The position numbers and the translations under genes were made by a program. Positions 54,805-63,715 of a DNA stretch of 64,000 bases are shown piece by piece (position 1 is the first letter of the stretch; every line of letters begins with the position of its first letter). The stretch lies in contig NZ_MPDK01000004.1 of assembly GCF_003144315.1 (NCBI RefSeq), positions 62,001 through 126,000 of the forward strand, read 5' to 3'. The stretch is from Sulfoacidibacillus thermotolerans (GTDB taxonomy: Bacteria > Bacillota > Bacilli > Alicyclobacillales > SLC66). The notes under the pieces are model-generated. The model was given only the letters and a program-made list of their open reading frames with translations, did not search any database and was not told where the DNA came from.

Positions 54805-55387
54805 CTTTCGCCTTGCGCAGTCCTGTGGAATGAAGTCCGTATTTGTTTTGCGAGAATGGGAAGATGGTCATTGTACCGAACATGTGCTAGATGTACAACA
54901 AACGCTTCAAGCACTCGATGCGGGAGAGTCGCATCATTTTGAGCTGCAGACAATTGGCATTGGGATGAGTGAGACCATGGCACAACGAGCCTTGTTGTTT
55001 GATTCAGTCGGGTTATCGGAAGAATCAGCGTTTTCGTCTGAAATGCGTTCTGGTATGGTTAAAACACAAAAATTGCTTATTACGAGTGATTCTATATGCC
55101 ATGTAATCGATGCAACCTCTCTGAATGAGCAGGGGTTGTCGCCAATTGATAAAAAAATCAACTTACTTGCGCATGCACGCAAAGTTCCCTACGTGTTAGT
55201 AGTAGCGAAAGTCGACCTATTGACAGCTCGGCGCAAACGCCGTCTAGAGGGAATGTTGCGACACGAAAAAATTTTTTTTACTTCCGCGAAGTGGAATCGT
55301 GGCCTAGGGGCCTTAAAACATTTTATTGAAAAGGAAAACAGAGAAAACTATGCCTATTCGTTCTTGAGTAGGGGGGGATCAATCTGA
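54752..55387 (+). CDS. small GTPase-like protein inserted between spoVK and hflX
   Basis: A 211-residue P-loop protein: Walker A GQRGVGKT starting at residue 8, G3-like FDSVGL near residue 89, G4-like VVAKVDLL (usual form NKxD), and G5-like FTSAKWNRG. The gene starts inside spoVK (53-bp overlap, other frame) with a very strong RBS (GGGGAGGT), and the P-loop directly after the start supports this ATG. Not present at this place in Bacillus subtilis. It probably works in sporulation or with HflX; function unknown. Confidence 0.75.
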   Translation: MNQCLVIGQRGVGKTYLSFRLAQSCGMKSVFVLREWEDGHCTEHVLDVQQTLQALDAGESHHFELQTIGIGMSETMAQRALLFDSVGLSEESAFSSEMRSGMVKTQKLLITSDSICHVIDATSLNEQGLSPIDKKINLLAHARKVPYVLVVAKVDLLTARRKRRLEGMLRHEKIFFTSAKWNRGLGALKHFIEKENRENYAYSFLSRGGSI

Positions 55388-55398
55388 AGTTTTATGAC

Positions 55399-56691
55399 AT
55401 GAATGAGGATGTACAACCACTACGAGCAATTTTAGTGCACGTGTTTCGTCCTGTAGATTCCGAAGCGTTGCGCAATCATATGCGTGAGGAATTGAACAAT
55501 TTAACGCACAGTGTTTCTGTCGTGGTCGTGGGGGAAATAGAACAAATCCTTCATGAAGAACAGGCACGTACACTAATTGGTAAGGGGAAACTTCAGGAGC
55601 TTTGTGCTGTTGCTGAGGCGAAATCGGCTTCTCTCATTATTTTTGGAACAGAATTAACGGGCAGTCAATTACGTAATTTGGAAGACACGTGTAAAATGCG
55701 CGTGATCGATCGCACCCAGTTGATTCTTGACATCTTTGCAAAGCGTGCCCGCAGTTTTGAAGGAAAAGCGCAGGTGCGACTGGCTGAACTCTCTTATTTG
55801 TTCCCGCGCTTACAGGGGCAGGGGACTGCGTTATCTCGTCTTGGGGGTGGAATTGGAACCCGCGGACCAGGAGAGACCAAACTGGAATTAGACCGCAGAA
55901 CCATCCGTAAGGAAATTGCGAAATTGCGGGGGATTGTCGCTGCGGCTGGCAAACGAAGATCTGAACTCAGGCGCCGTAGGCGCCGACAGGGAGTGTACAC
56001 TGTTGGCATCGTAGGATATACAAATGCCGGGAAAACGACGTTATTGGCGAATTTAGCTAAACGTTACGGAGAAAAGGGCTTGCATGCTGGACAAAATCGC
56101 TTATTCGACACTTTGGATCCGACGTCAAGACGAATTGTGTTTTTACGACGGACGCTTGTTGTGACAGATACGGTGGGCTTTATTCGGGATTTGCCACATC
56201 ATTTGATTGATGCGTTTCGTGCAACTTTGGAGGAGACGCTCGATGCCGACGTACTTGTTCATGTGATTGATGCGTCCTCTCCGTTTCGCGAGGAAGAAAT
56301 GCATACCGTCTATGAAGTGATTAATGGGATTTTAAAAACACATGTTCCGATCATTAGTATCTTTAATAAGATGGATCGGATGGATGTACACGTTTTTGAC
56401 GTTCTACATGATCCGCTGGCAAATCGCGTGATTCGTGGTTCTGTGCTTGAGTTAACAACGCTTGAGGAAGTTTTATTTGCTATTGACCAACTCATAGGAC
56501 AGCGAGTTCCTTTACAACTACAGATTCCTTCAGATCGCGGTGATATTGTGGCCTTGGCTTATCAGTTTGGACAAGTCGAGCAGTTACACGAGCGAGAGAA
56601 TCATGTGGTGATTGATTTGCAAGTTGATGAAAAAGAGGCGTGGCATTTTGCTGAATTTCTACTTCCTTACGCGGATTCTTTGGAGGATTAA
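55399..56691 (+). CDS. hflX: HflX ribosome-associated GTPase
   Basis: A 430-residue GTPase with the HflX N-terminal domain (GGGIGTRGPGETKLELDRRTIRKEI) and G domain (GYTNAGKTT, DTVGFIRDLPHHL, NKMD). Splits or rescues stalled 70S ribosomes. ATG at 55399 lacks a good RBS; an in-frame CTG at 55384 overlaps the preceding stop as CTGA and lies six bases after a GGGGGGG tract, so a non-canonical CTG start is possible and would add five residues. Confidence 0.94.
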   Translation: MNEDVQPLRAILVHVFRPVDSEALRNHMREELNNLTHSVSVVVVGEIEQILHEEQARTLIGKGKLQELCAVAEAKSASLIIFGTELTGSQLRNLEDTCKMRVIDRTQLILDIFAKRARSFEGKAQVRLAELSYLFPRLQGQGTALSRLGGGIGTRGPGETKLELDRRTIRKEIAKLRGIVAAAGKRRSELRRRRRRQGVYTVGIVGYTNAGKTTLLANLAKRYGEKGLHAGQNRLFDTLDPTSRRIVFLRRTLVVTDTVGFIRDLPHHLIDAFRATLEETLDADVLVHVIDASSPFREEEMHTVYEVINGILKTHVPIISIFNKMDRMDVHVFDVLHDPLANRVIRGSVLELTTLEEVLFAIDQLIGQRVPLQLQIPSDRGDIVALAYQFGQVEQLHERENHVVIDLQVDEKEAWHFAEFLLPYADSLED

Positions 56692-56693
56692 CG

Positions 56694-57974
56694 GTGATGA
56701 ACGAAACGAAATGGAACAAGATTGAGGAGATTGAACGTTCGATCGTGCATCTGTTATCACAGGTAGATCGCTTGATTGATCGTAACCAAGCGAAGGTTTT
56801 GCGTGCATTTACTGCTGCAAAACTTTCTGAAAGTGACCTACACGGCTCTACTGGCTATGGACTTGGTGATCGTGGAAGAGAACAGTTGGAAGCTGTTTAT
56901 GCGTCAGTGTTTGGCGCTGAGGCGGCGATTGTGCGGCCGAGTATCGCATCAGGGACACATGCCCTTGCAATTGCTTACTTTGGACTTTTGCGCCCGGGAG
57001 AGACTTTACTCTATGCAACAGGGCAACCCTATGATACACTGCAGGCTGTGATTGGGACAGATTCAAGTGCAACCAGTGACCAGGGGACACTTCGTGATTT
57101 TGGGATCGGTTTTCGCTCGATTGCTTTGACAAATGATGAGCACATTGATTTATCTGCCTTGCTTTCGGCAATCGATGCGACAACCAAAGTGGTTGCTTTT
57201 CAGCGCTCACCTGGTTATGCGTGGCGCAGAGCTCTTTCTGTAGCAGAACTTGGTGTGGCCATTGCACAGATCAAACAACGGTATCCGGATCTCTTTGTGG
57301 TGGTAGACAATTGCTATGGCGAGTTTACCGATATCGTGGAGCCAACTGAAGTTGGGGCGGATTTAGTAGTTGGTTCACTAATTAAAAACCCTGGAGGAGG
57401 TCTCGCTCCAACAGGTGGATATCTCGTCGGGACAAAAACAGCTGTACAACTTGCCTCTTCCCGTTTAACAGCTCCTGGTATAGGCGCAGAAATGGGGTCG
57501 TATGAGCAGTATCGGTTGTTTTTCCAAGGGTTATTTCTGGCTCCGCACATTGTTGGACAGGCCATTAAGGGCAATATTTTTGCTGCGGCTGCGTTTCAGG
57601 CAGTTGGCTTGGAATGTGCTCCACAGCCAGAAGCAGCTCACGATGATATCGTATTGCGCATTAAGCTTGGAACTGCTTCACGTGTTGTGCAATTTTGTCA
57701 AGCAATACAACAATCGTCTCCCATTGATTCGCATGTTTTACCAGAACCGTGGAATATGCCAGGATATCAGGATCAAGTGATCATGGCTGCAGGGACATTT
57801 ATTTCCGGTGCTTCAATTGAACTCTCAGCTGACGGACCCATTCGTCCTCCGTTTGTGGTGTATTTGCAAGGCGGTCTCACTTATTCACATGTGAAGTTGG
57901 CTATTGTGGAGGCTCTTGATCGAATGGGATTGATCGATGACTATAGCATAAGGAAGAAATCGTTCATAAAATAA
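56694..57974 (+). CDS. ynbB: YnbB-like PLP enzyme (methionine gamma-lyase/aluminium-resistance family)
   Basis: A 426-residue fold-type I PLP protein (GSTGYGLGDRGREQLEAVYASVFGAEAAIVRPSIASGTHAL; PLP lysine probably in VVGSLIKNPGGG). Same position as ynbB in Bacillus. Annotated as methionine gamma-lyase-like, but the physiological reaction is not established. GTG at 56694 is eight bases after GGAGG; two bp from hflX. Confidence 0.9.
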   Translation: MMNETKWNKIEEIERSIVHLLSQVDRLIDRNQAKVLRAFTAAKLSESDLHGSTGYGLGDRGREQLEAVYASVFGAEAAIVRPSIASGTHALAIAYFGLLRPGETLLYATGQPYDTLQAVIGTDSSATSDQGTLRDFGIGFRSIALTNDEHIDLSALLSAIDATTKVVAFQRSPGYAWRRALSVAELGVAIAQIKQRYPDLFVVVDNCYGEFTDIVEPTEVGADLVVGSLIKNPGGGLAPTGGYLVGTKTAVQLASSRLTAPGIGAEMGSYEQYRLFFQGLFLAPHIVGQAIKGNIFAAAAFQAVGLECAPQPEAAHDDIVLRIKLGTASRVVQFCQAIQQSSPIDSHVLPEPWNMPGYQDQVIMAAGTFISGASIELSADGPIRPPFVVYLQGGLTYSHVKLAIVEALDRMGLIDDYSIRKKSFIK

Positions 57975-57981
57975 CATTAGC

Positions 57982-57998
57982 TTAACAAAAGGTGTTAA
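57982..57998 (+). promoter_or_regulatory. TTAACA/TGTTAA dyad upstream of glnR
   Basis: TTAACA-AAAGG-TGTTAA, directly upstream of the glnR -35 box. The half-sites are those of GlnR/TnrA (TGTNA/TNACA), but the canonical TGTNA-N7-TNACA spacing is not met. Candidate GlnR autoregulatory element. Confidence 0.45.
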
Positions 57999-58005
57999 TT
58001 TATTC

Positions 58006-58034
58006 TTGACATACAATGGAAGGTATGCTACGAT
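58006..58034 (+). promoter_or_regulatory. sigma-A promoter of glnRA
   Basis: Consensus TTGACA, 17-bp spacer, TACGAT. Located 74 bp before the glnR start. Confidence 0.82.
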
Positions 58035-58107
58035 CTGAACGCCTTCAATCTTCTTGAATTTTATCTTGTGTTAGGGATCAATCGGTATGTATGAGGAGGA
58101 TCAGCGA

Positions 58108-58533
58108 ATGGATGATGCCATGCGGCGTAAGCTTGCTTTGTTTCCTATTGGAATCGTGCAACGCTTGACTGATTTGACAGCGCGGCAAATCCGATATTAC
58201 GAACAGCACGGATTGATTCACCCGGAGCGAACGCATGGGAATCAACGTCTGTTCTCGTTTAATGATGTTGAGCGCTTGCTTGAGATTAAAAATTTGATTG
58301 ATAAAGGGCTGAATATCGCTGGAATTAAGGCGATGATTGGACAGCCGACGACTGAAAGCGATTACACCCCTGCTATGCAGGCAGCTGCACAAGAGGTGCG
58401 GTCGGAACTCTCAGAAAGTGAATTGCATGAACTCTTGCTCCAAGAACTTTCAGAGCGTGCTGGGCAACGAGGGAATCCTGTTTCGATGATTCAGGGGGAA
58501 CTCTCACGCTTCTTTCATGGGGATCGGCGTTAG
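58108..58533 (+). CDS. glnR: GlnR, MerR-family repressor of nitrogen genes
   Basis: About 141 residues. N-terminal MerR HTH (IGIVQRLTDLTARQIRYYEQHGLIHPERTHGNQRLFSFNDVERL) and a short C-terminal regulatory tail typical of GlnR, where feedback-inhibited glutamine synthetase acts. ATG at 58108 follows GAGGAGG; the upstream ATG at 58087 lies before that RBS. First gene of glnRA. Confidence 0.94.
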   Translation: MDDAMRRKLALFPIGIVQRLTDLTARQIRYYEQHGLIHPERTHGNQRLFSFNDVERLLEIKNLIDKGLNIAGIKAMIGQPTTESDYTPAMQAAAQEVRSELSESELHELLLQELSERAGQRGNPVSMIQGELSRFFHGDRR

Positions 58534-58569
58534 TGAGAAGATCGACAGATTGTCGAGGGGGTATGTATT

Positions 58570-59907
58570 GTGCGCAAACAATATACTAGAGAAGATATTA
58601 TCGCAATGGCGAAAGAGCATGATGTCCGTTATTTGCGTTTGCAGTTTACGGATTTATTAGGTGTGATTAAGAATGTAGAGGTTCCCATCAGCCAGTTGGA
58701 AAAAGCGTTGGATAATCGCGTCATGTTTGACGGTTCTTCAATTGAAGGATTTGTTCGAATTGAAGAATCGGATATGTATTTATACCCTGATTTATCAACC
58801 TGGTTGATCTTCCCTTGGCATGGCGAACAAGGAAAGGTAGCTCGTTTAATCTGTGATATTTATAACGCGGATGGGACTCCATTTGCGGGAGATCCGCGCG
58901 GGATATTAAAACGTGCTTTGAAAAAGGCAGAGAGTATGGGGTTTACGACGATGAATGTCGGGCCGGAACCTGAATTTTTCCTTTTTAAGATGGATGAACA
59001 AGGAAATCCCACTACAGAAATGAATGATCAAGGGGGATATTTTGACCTTGCCCCCGTTGATTTAGGAGAAAATTGTCGTCGTGAGATTGTCTTGGTACTA
59101 GAGACAATGGGATTTGAAATTGAGGCTTCTCACCACGAGGTTGCACCGGGACAACATGAAATCGATTTTAAATATGCGAGTGCACTCGTTGCGGCGGATA
59201 ACATCATGACCTTTAAGCTTGTGGTGAAAACTGTTGCACGGCAATTTGGCTTGCATGCGACGTTTATGCCAAAGCCCATTTATGGGATTAATGGTTCTGG
59301 CATGCATTGTCATCAATCGCTTTTTCGTGGAATGGAGAATGCTTTTTACGATGAGAATGATGAGATTGGTTTGAGTCAGGTAGGAAAACAATATTTAGCG
59401 GGGATTTTGCATCATGCACCTGGATTTACAGCGATAACAAATCCAATCATCAATTCCTATAAGCGTCTCGTTCCGGGTTATGAGGCTCCTTGTTACATCG
59501 CTTGGTCTGGAAAGAATCGCAGCCCGCTTGTGCGAATTCCCGCATCACGTGGACTAGGCACAAGAATTGAAGTGCGTAGTCCCGATCCATCTACGAATCC
59601 CTATCTAGCGTTAGCGGTCATGCTCTATGCGGGGCTTGACGGAATTGAGCGTAATTTGCGTTTGCCACACGCGGTGAATCGGAACATTTATGTGATGAAT
59701 GAGATGGAGCGATTACGTGCTGGGATTCATAGCTTACCCGCATCGTTGAAAGACGCTCTCGAAGCCTTAGCCAATGACGAAGTCATGCGCGAAGCTTTAG
59801 GAGAACATGCATACTCACATTTTTATGAGGCCAAAATGATCGAATGGGATATGTTCCGAACGGCTGTTCATCCGTGGGAACGCGAGCAGTACCTCACTAT
59901 GTACTAA
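58570..59907 (+). CDS. glnA: glutamine synthetase type I
   Basis: A 445-residue GSI-alpha enzyme, the short feedback-inhibited form of Firmicutes without the adenylylation loop. Signatures: [58 protein letters not shown]. Makes glutamine from glutamate and ammonia, and controls GlnR. GTG start after GAGGGGG. A weak AACGAA/TTCGTT hairpin lies after the stop, shared with convergent lexA. Confidence 0.97.
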   Translation: MRKQYTREDIIAMAKEHDVRYLRLQFTDLLGVIKNVEVPISQLEKALDNRVMFDGSSIEGFVRIEESDMYLYPDLSTWLIFPWHGEQGKVARLICDIYNADGTPFAGDPRGILKRALKKAESMGFTTMNVGPEPEFFLFKMDEQGNPTTEMNDQGGYFDLAPVDLGENCRREIVLVLETMGFEIEASHHEVAPGQHEIDFKYASALVAADNIMTFKLVVKTVARQFGLHATFMPKPIYGINGSGMHCHQSLFRGMENAFYDENDEIGLSQVGKQYLAGILHHAPGFTAITNPIINSYKRLVPGYEAPCYIAWSGKNRSPLVRIPASRGLGTRIEVRSPDPSTNPYLALAVMLYAGLDGIERNLRLPHAVNRNIYVMNEMERLRAGIHSLPASLKDALEALANDEVMREALGEHAYSHFYEAKMIEWDMFRTAVHPWEREQYLTMY

Positions 59908-59937
59908 AAAACGAAGGTTATACCGCCGTTTCGTTAG

Positions 59938-60549
59938 TTAAGGCATTGTGCGCCACAGACCGACCACTTTACCAGCAATTGTGACGTTCCGATAGATCAG
60001 TGGCGCCATTGTCTTGTTTTCTGGTTGTAAGCGAATATGTTGGTCCTCTTTAAAAAAACGTTTGATCGTGGCTTCGTCTTCTTCTGTAAGTGCTACAACG
60101 ATATCGCCGTTGTGTGCACTGGATTGGCGATGAACATAGACAATGTCACCATCGAAAATCCCGGCGTCGATCATGCTGTCGCCTATGACGCGCAGTGCAA
60201 ATATGTTGTCTCGATCTTTGAGAAATAAAGGTGCTGGAATATAATCTTCTACATCTTGGACGGCCGTGATCGGGAGACCCGCAGTAACTTTTCCTACGAT
60301 CGGGATCATTACAGCATCTGGTACGGGTGCAGTTTCACGGAGGATCTCAATCGCGCGCGGCTTAGTCGGGTCTCTGCGGATCAAACCGCGCTGTTCTAGT
60401 TTTGCTAAATGACTGTGTACAGTAGATGTGCTAGTTAGCCCGACGGCGTCACCAATCTCGCGCACAGATGGCGGATAGCCTCTTGACGATACAGCTTGTT
60501 TAATAAAGTTTAAGATCTCCTCTTGTTTTTCACGTGCACTTTGGCGCAT
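59938..60549 (-). CDS. lexA: LexA, SOS repressor
   Basis: About 203 residues. N-terminal winged helix ([28 protein letters not shown]), Ala90-Gly91 cleavage site in GKVTAGLPI, catalytic Ser125 ([10 protein letters not shown]) and Lys163 (ATIKRF). RecA-stimulated self-cleavage relieves repression. The start at 60549 follows GAGAGGAG; the earlier Met at 60573 has no RBS. Its own promoter is overlapped by an SOS box. Confidence 0.97.
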   Translation of the reverse strand: MRQSAREKQEEILNFIKQAVSSRGYPPSVREIGDAVGLTSTSTVHSHLAKLEQRGLIRRDPTKPRAIEILRETAPVPDAVMIPIVGKVTAGLPITAVQDVEDYIPAPLFLKDRDNIFALRVIGDSMIDAGIFDGDIVYVHRQSSAHNGDIVVALTEEDEATIKRFFKEDQHIRLQPENKTMAPLIYRNVTIAGKVVGLWRTMP

Positions 60550-60587
60550 GGTGAAGTGACTCCTCTCATCCAATTCTTCCTAGAATA

Positions 60588-60616
60588 AATATATCACTTT
60601 TATGAAAGTTATGCAA
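60588..60616 (-). promoter_or_regulatory. sigma-A promoter of lexA
   Basis: Minus strand: TTGCAT (60616-60611), 17-bp spacer, TATATT (60593-60588). The -35 box touches the SOS box. Confidence 0.75.
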
Positions 60617-60627
60617 ACACACGTTCG
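60614..60627 (-). promoter_or_regulatory. LexA (SOS) box between lexA and the DUF1294 gene
   Basis: Minus strand reads CGAACGTGTGTTTG, a full match to the Firmicute SOS consensus CGAACRNRYGTTYG. It overlaps the lexA -35 box and lies 15 bp before the divergent DUF1294 start, so it could control both. Confidence 0.9.
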
Positions 60628-60641
60628 GGGGCGACGCGTAA

Positions 60642-60929
60642 ATGGTGGGGAGTAACTTATTATTCCTATATTTATGCATTGTAAATATATGGGCATTTTG
60701 GCTGATGCGAACAGATAAGAAGCGTTCGAAGCAACGTCGCAAGCGTCGCATTCGCGAACGGACATTACTTGTCTTGGCGATTGTTGGCGGAGGACTTGGC
60801 ACGTGGCTTGCTATGCGCCTGTTTCGCCATAAAACAAAACACTTTTCATTTCAACTGATTGCACCGCTCTCGACGTTACTCTGGGCGATTTTTATCCTGA
60901 ATCTTCTCTATCGTGGGGTGATTCGTTAA
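60642..60929 (+). CDS. DUF1294 family small membrane protein, divergent from lexA
   Basis: A 95-residue protein with three hydrophobic segments and the DUF1294 features: RTDKKRSKQ and RIRERTLLVLAIVGGGLGTWLAM, then FRHKTKHFSFQ. Function unknown. In Bacillus the gene divergent from lexA is the SOS-induced division inhibitor yneA; here a different small membrane protein occupies that place next to the shared SOS box. RBS is weak. Confidence 0.82.
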   Translation: MVGSNLLFLYLCIVNIWAFWLMRTDKKRSKQRRKRRIRERTLLVLAIVGGGLGTWLAMRLFRHKTKHFSFQLIAPLSTLLWAIFILNLLYRGVIR

Positions 60930-60954
60930 GGTAGAGAGTGGACCCAAGCTATGT

Positions 60955-62154
60955 TCACCTTTTGACGAGATGTATCGTTCCTGCAAAGCTCACAAGCATA
61001 AGTGCGGTTAAACAAGCTCCCGTCCATTGCCATAAGCCGTAGGAGATCGCTGCGAGAAATGAGCCTAGTGTTCCACCAAGAAAGTAGGACACCATGTAGA
61101 TACTATTGACGCGGCTACGTGCTTCTGGCACCAGTGCGTAAATGCGTGCCTGATTGGAGATTTGACTCGCTTGAACGCCAAAATCGAGGAGCAGAACTCC
61201 GAAAATCAACAACAATAAAACTCCATCCCCTAAAAGCATCATGACATACGATGCAAATGTGATAAAAATCCCCACACCAATCATAAAAGATGGGCCACGG
61301 CGATCTGCGATTCGCCCTGCAATGGGAGCGATCAACGCGCCGCCAATCCCTACCAAGCCAAAGAGTCCAACAATCGCACTTCCATAATGATAAGGACTTT
61401 GACTTAGGCGAAATGCGAGTACAGTCCAAAGCACACTGAAAGCGCCAAATAGAGATCCACCGATCATGCTAGATTGGCGTAGGATCGGCTGTTGTAGGAA
61501 CAGTTGTGCAATCGAACGCATCAACTTGCCATAAGTCAGCTTGGCAGTGGCCGTTAGTTGTGGCAAAGCAAAATACATGATGACTCCTAAAGCGATCATA
61601 AGCCCAGTTGCAATGAGGTAAACAGTTCGCCAACCAAACCATTGACCTATTGCACCGCTAAAGGTCCGAGCGGCGAGAATGCCAAGAAGCAATCCCCCCA
61701 TAACTGTACCGACAACCTGTCCGCGCGTTTTTTCATCTGCGAGATCTACTGCTAATGGGATGATGACTTGCGGAACAATGGTCCACATCCCAGTAAGAAA
61801 GCTGGCAACCTCAAGCCACGTAATCGTTTGTGCCTGGGATAAGGCGAATAATGTGATGGCTGTCGTAAAAGACAGTATGACAATCAGGGAGCGTTTGGAC
61901 CAAATATCTCCGAGTGGGGTTAGAAATAGAAGTCCTGCTGCATAACCAAATTGTGTAACAGTCGCGACAAATCCCATTTGTGTAGAAGTTTCATGGAAGG
62001 TTTGGCCCATTAGCGCTAGTAGCGGTTGACAATAGTAGATGTTGGCAACAGAAATGGCTGCCCCAAGCGCAAGCAAGAGTGTCAACCAGCGAGTTAACCT
62101 TGGTTTCTGTTGGTTTCTAGGTTTTGCATCTGCAGTGAGTTTAGTAGTCATCAT
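60955..62154 (-). CDS. MFS transporter (YgaY/NIYYCQPLL-type)
   Basis: A 399-residue, 12-helix major facilitator. Contains the sub-family segment ANIYYCQPLLALMG after helix 1 and the MFS loop motif GDIWSKRSL. Probably a drug or metabolite exporter; no substrate clue from neighbours. Starts with two Met codons; either could be used. Convergent with the DUF1294 gene across 25 bp. Confidence 0.9.
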   Translation of the reverse strand: MMTTKLTADAKPRNQQKPRLTRWLTLLLALGAAISVANIYYCQPLLALMGQTFHETSTQMGFVATVTQFGYAAGLLFLTPLGDIWSKRSLIVILSFTTAITLFALSQAQTITWLEVASFLTGMWTIVPQVIIPLAVDLADEKTRGQVVGTVMGGLLLGILAARTFSGAIGQWFGWRTVYLIATGLMIALGVIMYFALPQLTATAKLTYGKLMRSIAQLFLQQPILRQSSMIGGSLFGAFSVLWTVLAFRLSQSPYHYGSAIVGLFGLVGIGGALIAPIAGRIADRRGPSFMIGVGIFITFASYVMMLLGDGVLLLLIFGVLLLDFGVQASQISNQARIYALVPEARSRVNSIYMVSYFLGGTLGSFLAAISYGLWQWTGACLTALMLVSFAGTIHLVKR

Positions 62155-62238
62155 TAACTCCTTTGAATGTGGAATTGCGTAAACGCCAGCATTTTTTAAG
62201 TATTTGTCGGTATGATTTGGGACGGGGTGAAGATTGTG

Positions 62239-62547
62239 ATGGAAAAAAGCATGCGAATGACGATTGTAGTGCTTGTTCTAGTGGCCATTGCAGCAGAGAT
62301 ACCGCGAATTGTGCAATTGGCCCCAGGGTACACGCCTCCATTAGGAATTTCGCAACAAGGGGTGGCGCTAAAACAGACACTCCAAACTGAAGAAGCTACG
62401 AATCGCAAAGTGGCGCAGATGAACGCGCAGTTGCAAAGCGCGATTGCCGCTGTAGAGAATCATTTGTTGGTGATGCAGCGGGACTACACACAGCATCTGC
62501 AGGATCTTGCACAACGTGGACTCATCCAACTGAGTAATGGCTCCTAA
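62239..62547 (+). CDS. small signal-anchored protein, unknown function
   Basis: About 102 residues. N-terminal helix MRMTIVVLVLVAIAAEIPRIV followed by an extracytoplasmic part with a Pro/Gly stretch (LAPGYTPPLG) and a Gln/Ala-rich coiled-coil-like region (MNAQLQSAIAAVENHLLVMQ). ATG at 62239 follows GGGGTGAAG. First gene of the presumed heme/flavin module; no family recognised. Confidence 0.6.
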   Translation: MEKSMRMTIVVLVLVAIAAEIPRIVQLAPGYTPPLGISQQGVALKQTLQTEEATNRKVAQMNAQLQSAIAAVENHLLVMQRDYTQHLQDLAQRGLIQLSNGS

Positions 62548-62584
62548 AGAACTTACTTTGTCTAGAGCTATTGGGGGATTGTCT

Positions 62585-63019
62585 ATGAAAAATTATTTTA
62601 ATGAAAAATTGCTATTTTCGATTGGGCCACTGCTGTTAGCGGTCTTTACGATTTCATCTTATCACTACGCCCTGCAGATCGGAATTCAGGCTACAGAAAA
62701 GGAAATTCAGATGAATACGAGAGGTTCTGGCAGTGAGAGTTCAATCGCCTTGCAAGTCGCAGCACAAAAGGCGCAGTGGCTCAAAGAAAAAAACGCATCC
62801 AGTGCCTTGATTGCTAAATATCAAGCTCTATTGGCTCAAGAGCGTGCAGATCAATCTGTAATAAATCAGGTGAACGCGCAACTGGAAGCAGATGGACTTT
62901 CTCCTATTATTGTCCCTTCTGCGCCGCGTGTGCTGACACAGTATGTGCAAAACGCATCAACGACTCCTGCGTATTCCGTTGCGCCACCACCAGTACAAGC
63001 GGTAACGGGAGCTTCCTAA
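62585..63019 (+). CDS. small anchored protein ending in a TGAS motif
   Basis: About 144 residues: signal anchor at 8-28 (LLFSIGPLLLAVFTISSYHY), Gln/Ala-rich helical region, then a Pro/Ala/Ser-rich tail (VAPPPVQAVTGAS). The last four residues, TGAS, resemble the (S/T)GA(S/T) acceptor motif that ApbE enzymes modify with FMN, and an ApbE gene starts downstream. There is no FMN_bind domain, so flavinylation is speculative. ATG at 62585 follows GGGGGA. Confidence 0.6.
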   Translation: MKNYFNEKLLFSIGPLLLAVFTISSYHYALQIGIQATEKEIQMNTRGSGSESSIALQVAAQKAQWLKEKNASSALIAKYQALLAQERADQSVINQVNAQLEADGLSPIIVPSAPRVLTQYVQNASTTPAYSVAPPPVQAVTGAS

Positions 63020-63049
63020 AATATAAGATGCAAAAGGAGGGAAGTTGGG

Positions 63050-63712
63050 ATGAAAGTCGAGACCACTTTCTGGTTGACCCTTGTGCTTGCTGTACTTGTG
63101 GGGATCACGGCACTTACAATTTTTACAGCTTCTTTGCAAGTTCCTTTGATTATTCAGATGGCGCCATGGCTCATCGCTCGTGGAACAGGCGTCACTGCTT
63201 ATCTATTACTTACGTGGCTTGTCGTTGTGGGAATGGTGCTTGCAAGCGCACCTAACCGCGAACGATGGCGTAAAAGTGCATGGCTTTTCCCTTTACATCG
63301 GGTTTTGGCTGTGTTTTTGCTCGCATTTGTTGTCTTACACATCAGTTCAATATTGCTTGATCGCTATGCGCACATTGGGCTGTTGGGCGCATTTGTCCCG
63401 GGTTTTGCGGGATATCGCCCACTGCCTGTCTTACTTGGCACAATTTCTCTCTATCTGATGATTGTTGTTGGGGTCACTGCACGCTTTCCACGAATCTTAC
63501 CGAGTGGAAAATGGTTGACGATACATCGTCTCTCTTTGATTACTTTTGTCCTCGTTTTTTTCCATGGCATTTTCACCGGGAGTGACACGCCAGAACTGCA
63601 AATGATGTATGAACTGTCTGGCGGTCTCGTCCTAGTTGCCGCATTTTTGCGTTATGCGTTTGTTCGTCGCCGTTTTCAAGTAACAAGACAAAAGCAGCAG
63701 GAGATCTCATAA
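63050..63712 (+). CDS. ferric-reductase-like di-heme b membrane protein
   Basis: A 220-residue protein with about six helices. His83 and His97 (LHRVLAVFLLAFVVLHIS) and His159 and His172 (IHRLSLITFVLVFFHG) lie on two helix pairs with spacings of 14 and 13, the pattern of a two-heme b membrane electron conduit of the FRD/YedZ type. N-terminal GTGVTAYLLLTWLVVVGMVLA fits the same family. It lacks FAD/NADPH domains, so it needs partner proteins. RBS AAAAGGAGGG; ApbE begins three bases after its stop. Confidence 0.85.
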   Translation: MKVETTFWLTLVLAVLVGITALTIFTASLQVPLIIQMAPWLIARGTGVTAYLLLTWLVVVGMVLASAPNRERWRKSAWLFPLHRVLAVFLLAFVVLHISSILLDRYAHIGLLGAFVPGFAGYRPLPVLLGTISLYLMIVVGVTARFPRILPSGKWLTIHRLSLITFVLVFFHGIFTGSDTPELQMMYELSGGLVLVAAFLRYAFVRRRFQVTRQKQQEIS

Positions 63713-63715
63713 TGC

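Noticed and set aside
57971-58011. Canonical GlnR/TnrA boxes before glnR
   Set aside because: TAACA, TTAACA, TGTTAA and TTGACA half-sites are present, but no pair has the TGTNA-N7-TNACA spacing; only a tentative dyad was listed.
59908-59937. Terminator between glnA and lexA
   Set aside because: AACGAA/TTCGTT can pair, but the stem is short and lacks a clear T-run on either strand; not listed as a feature.
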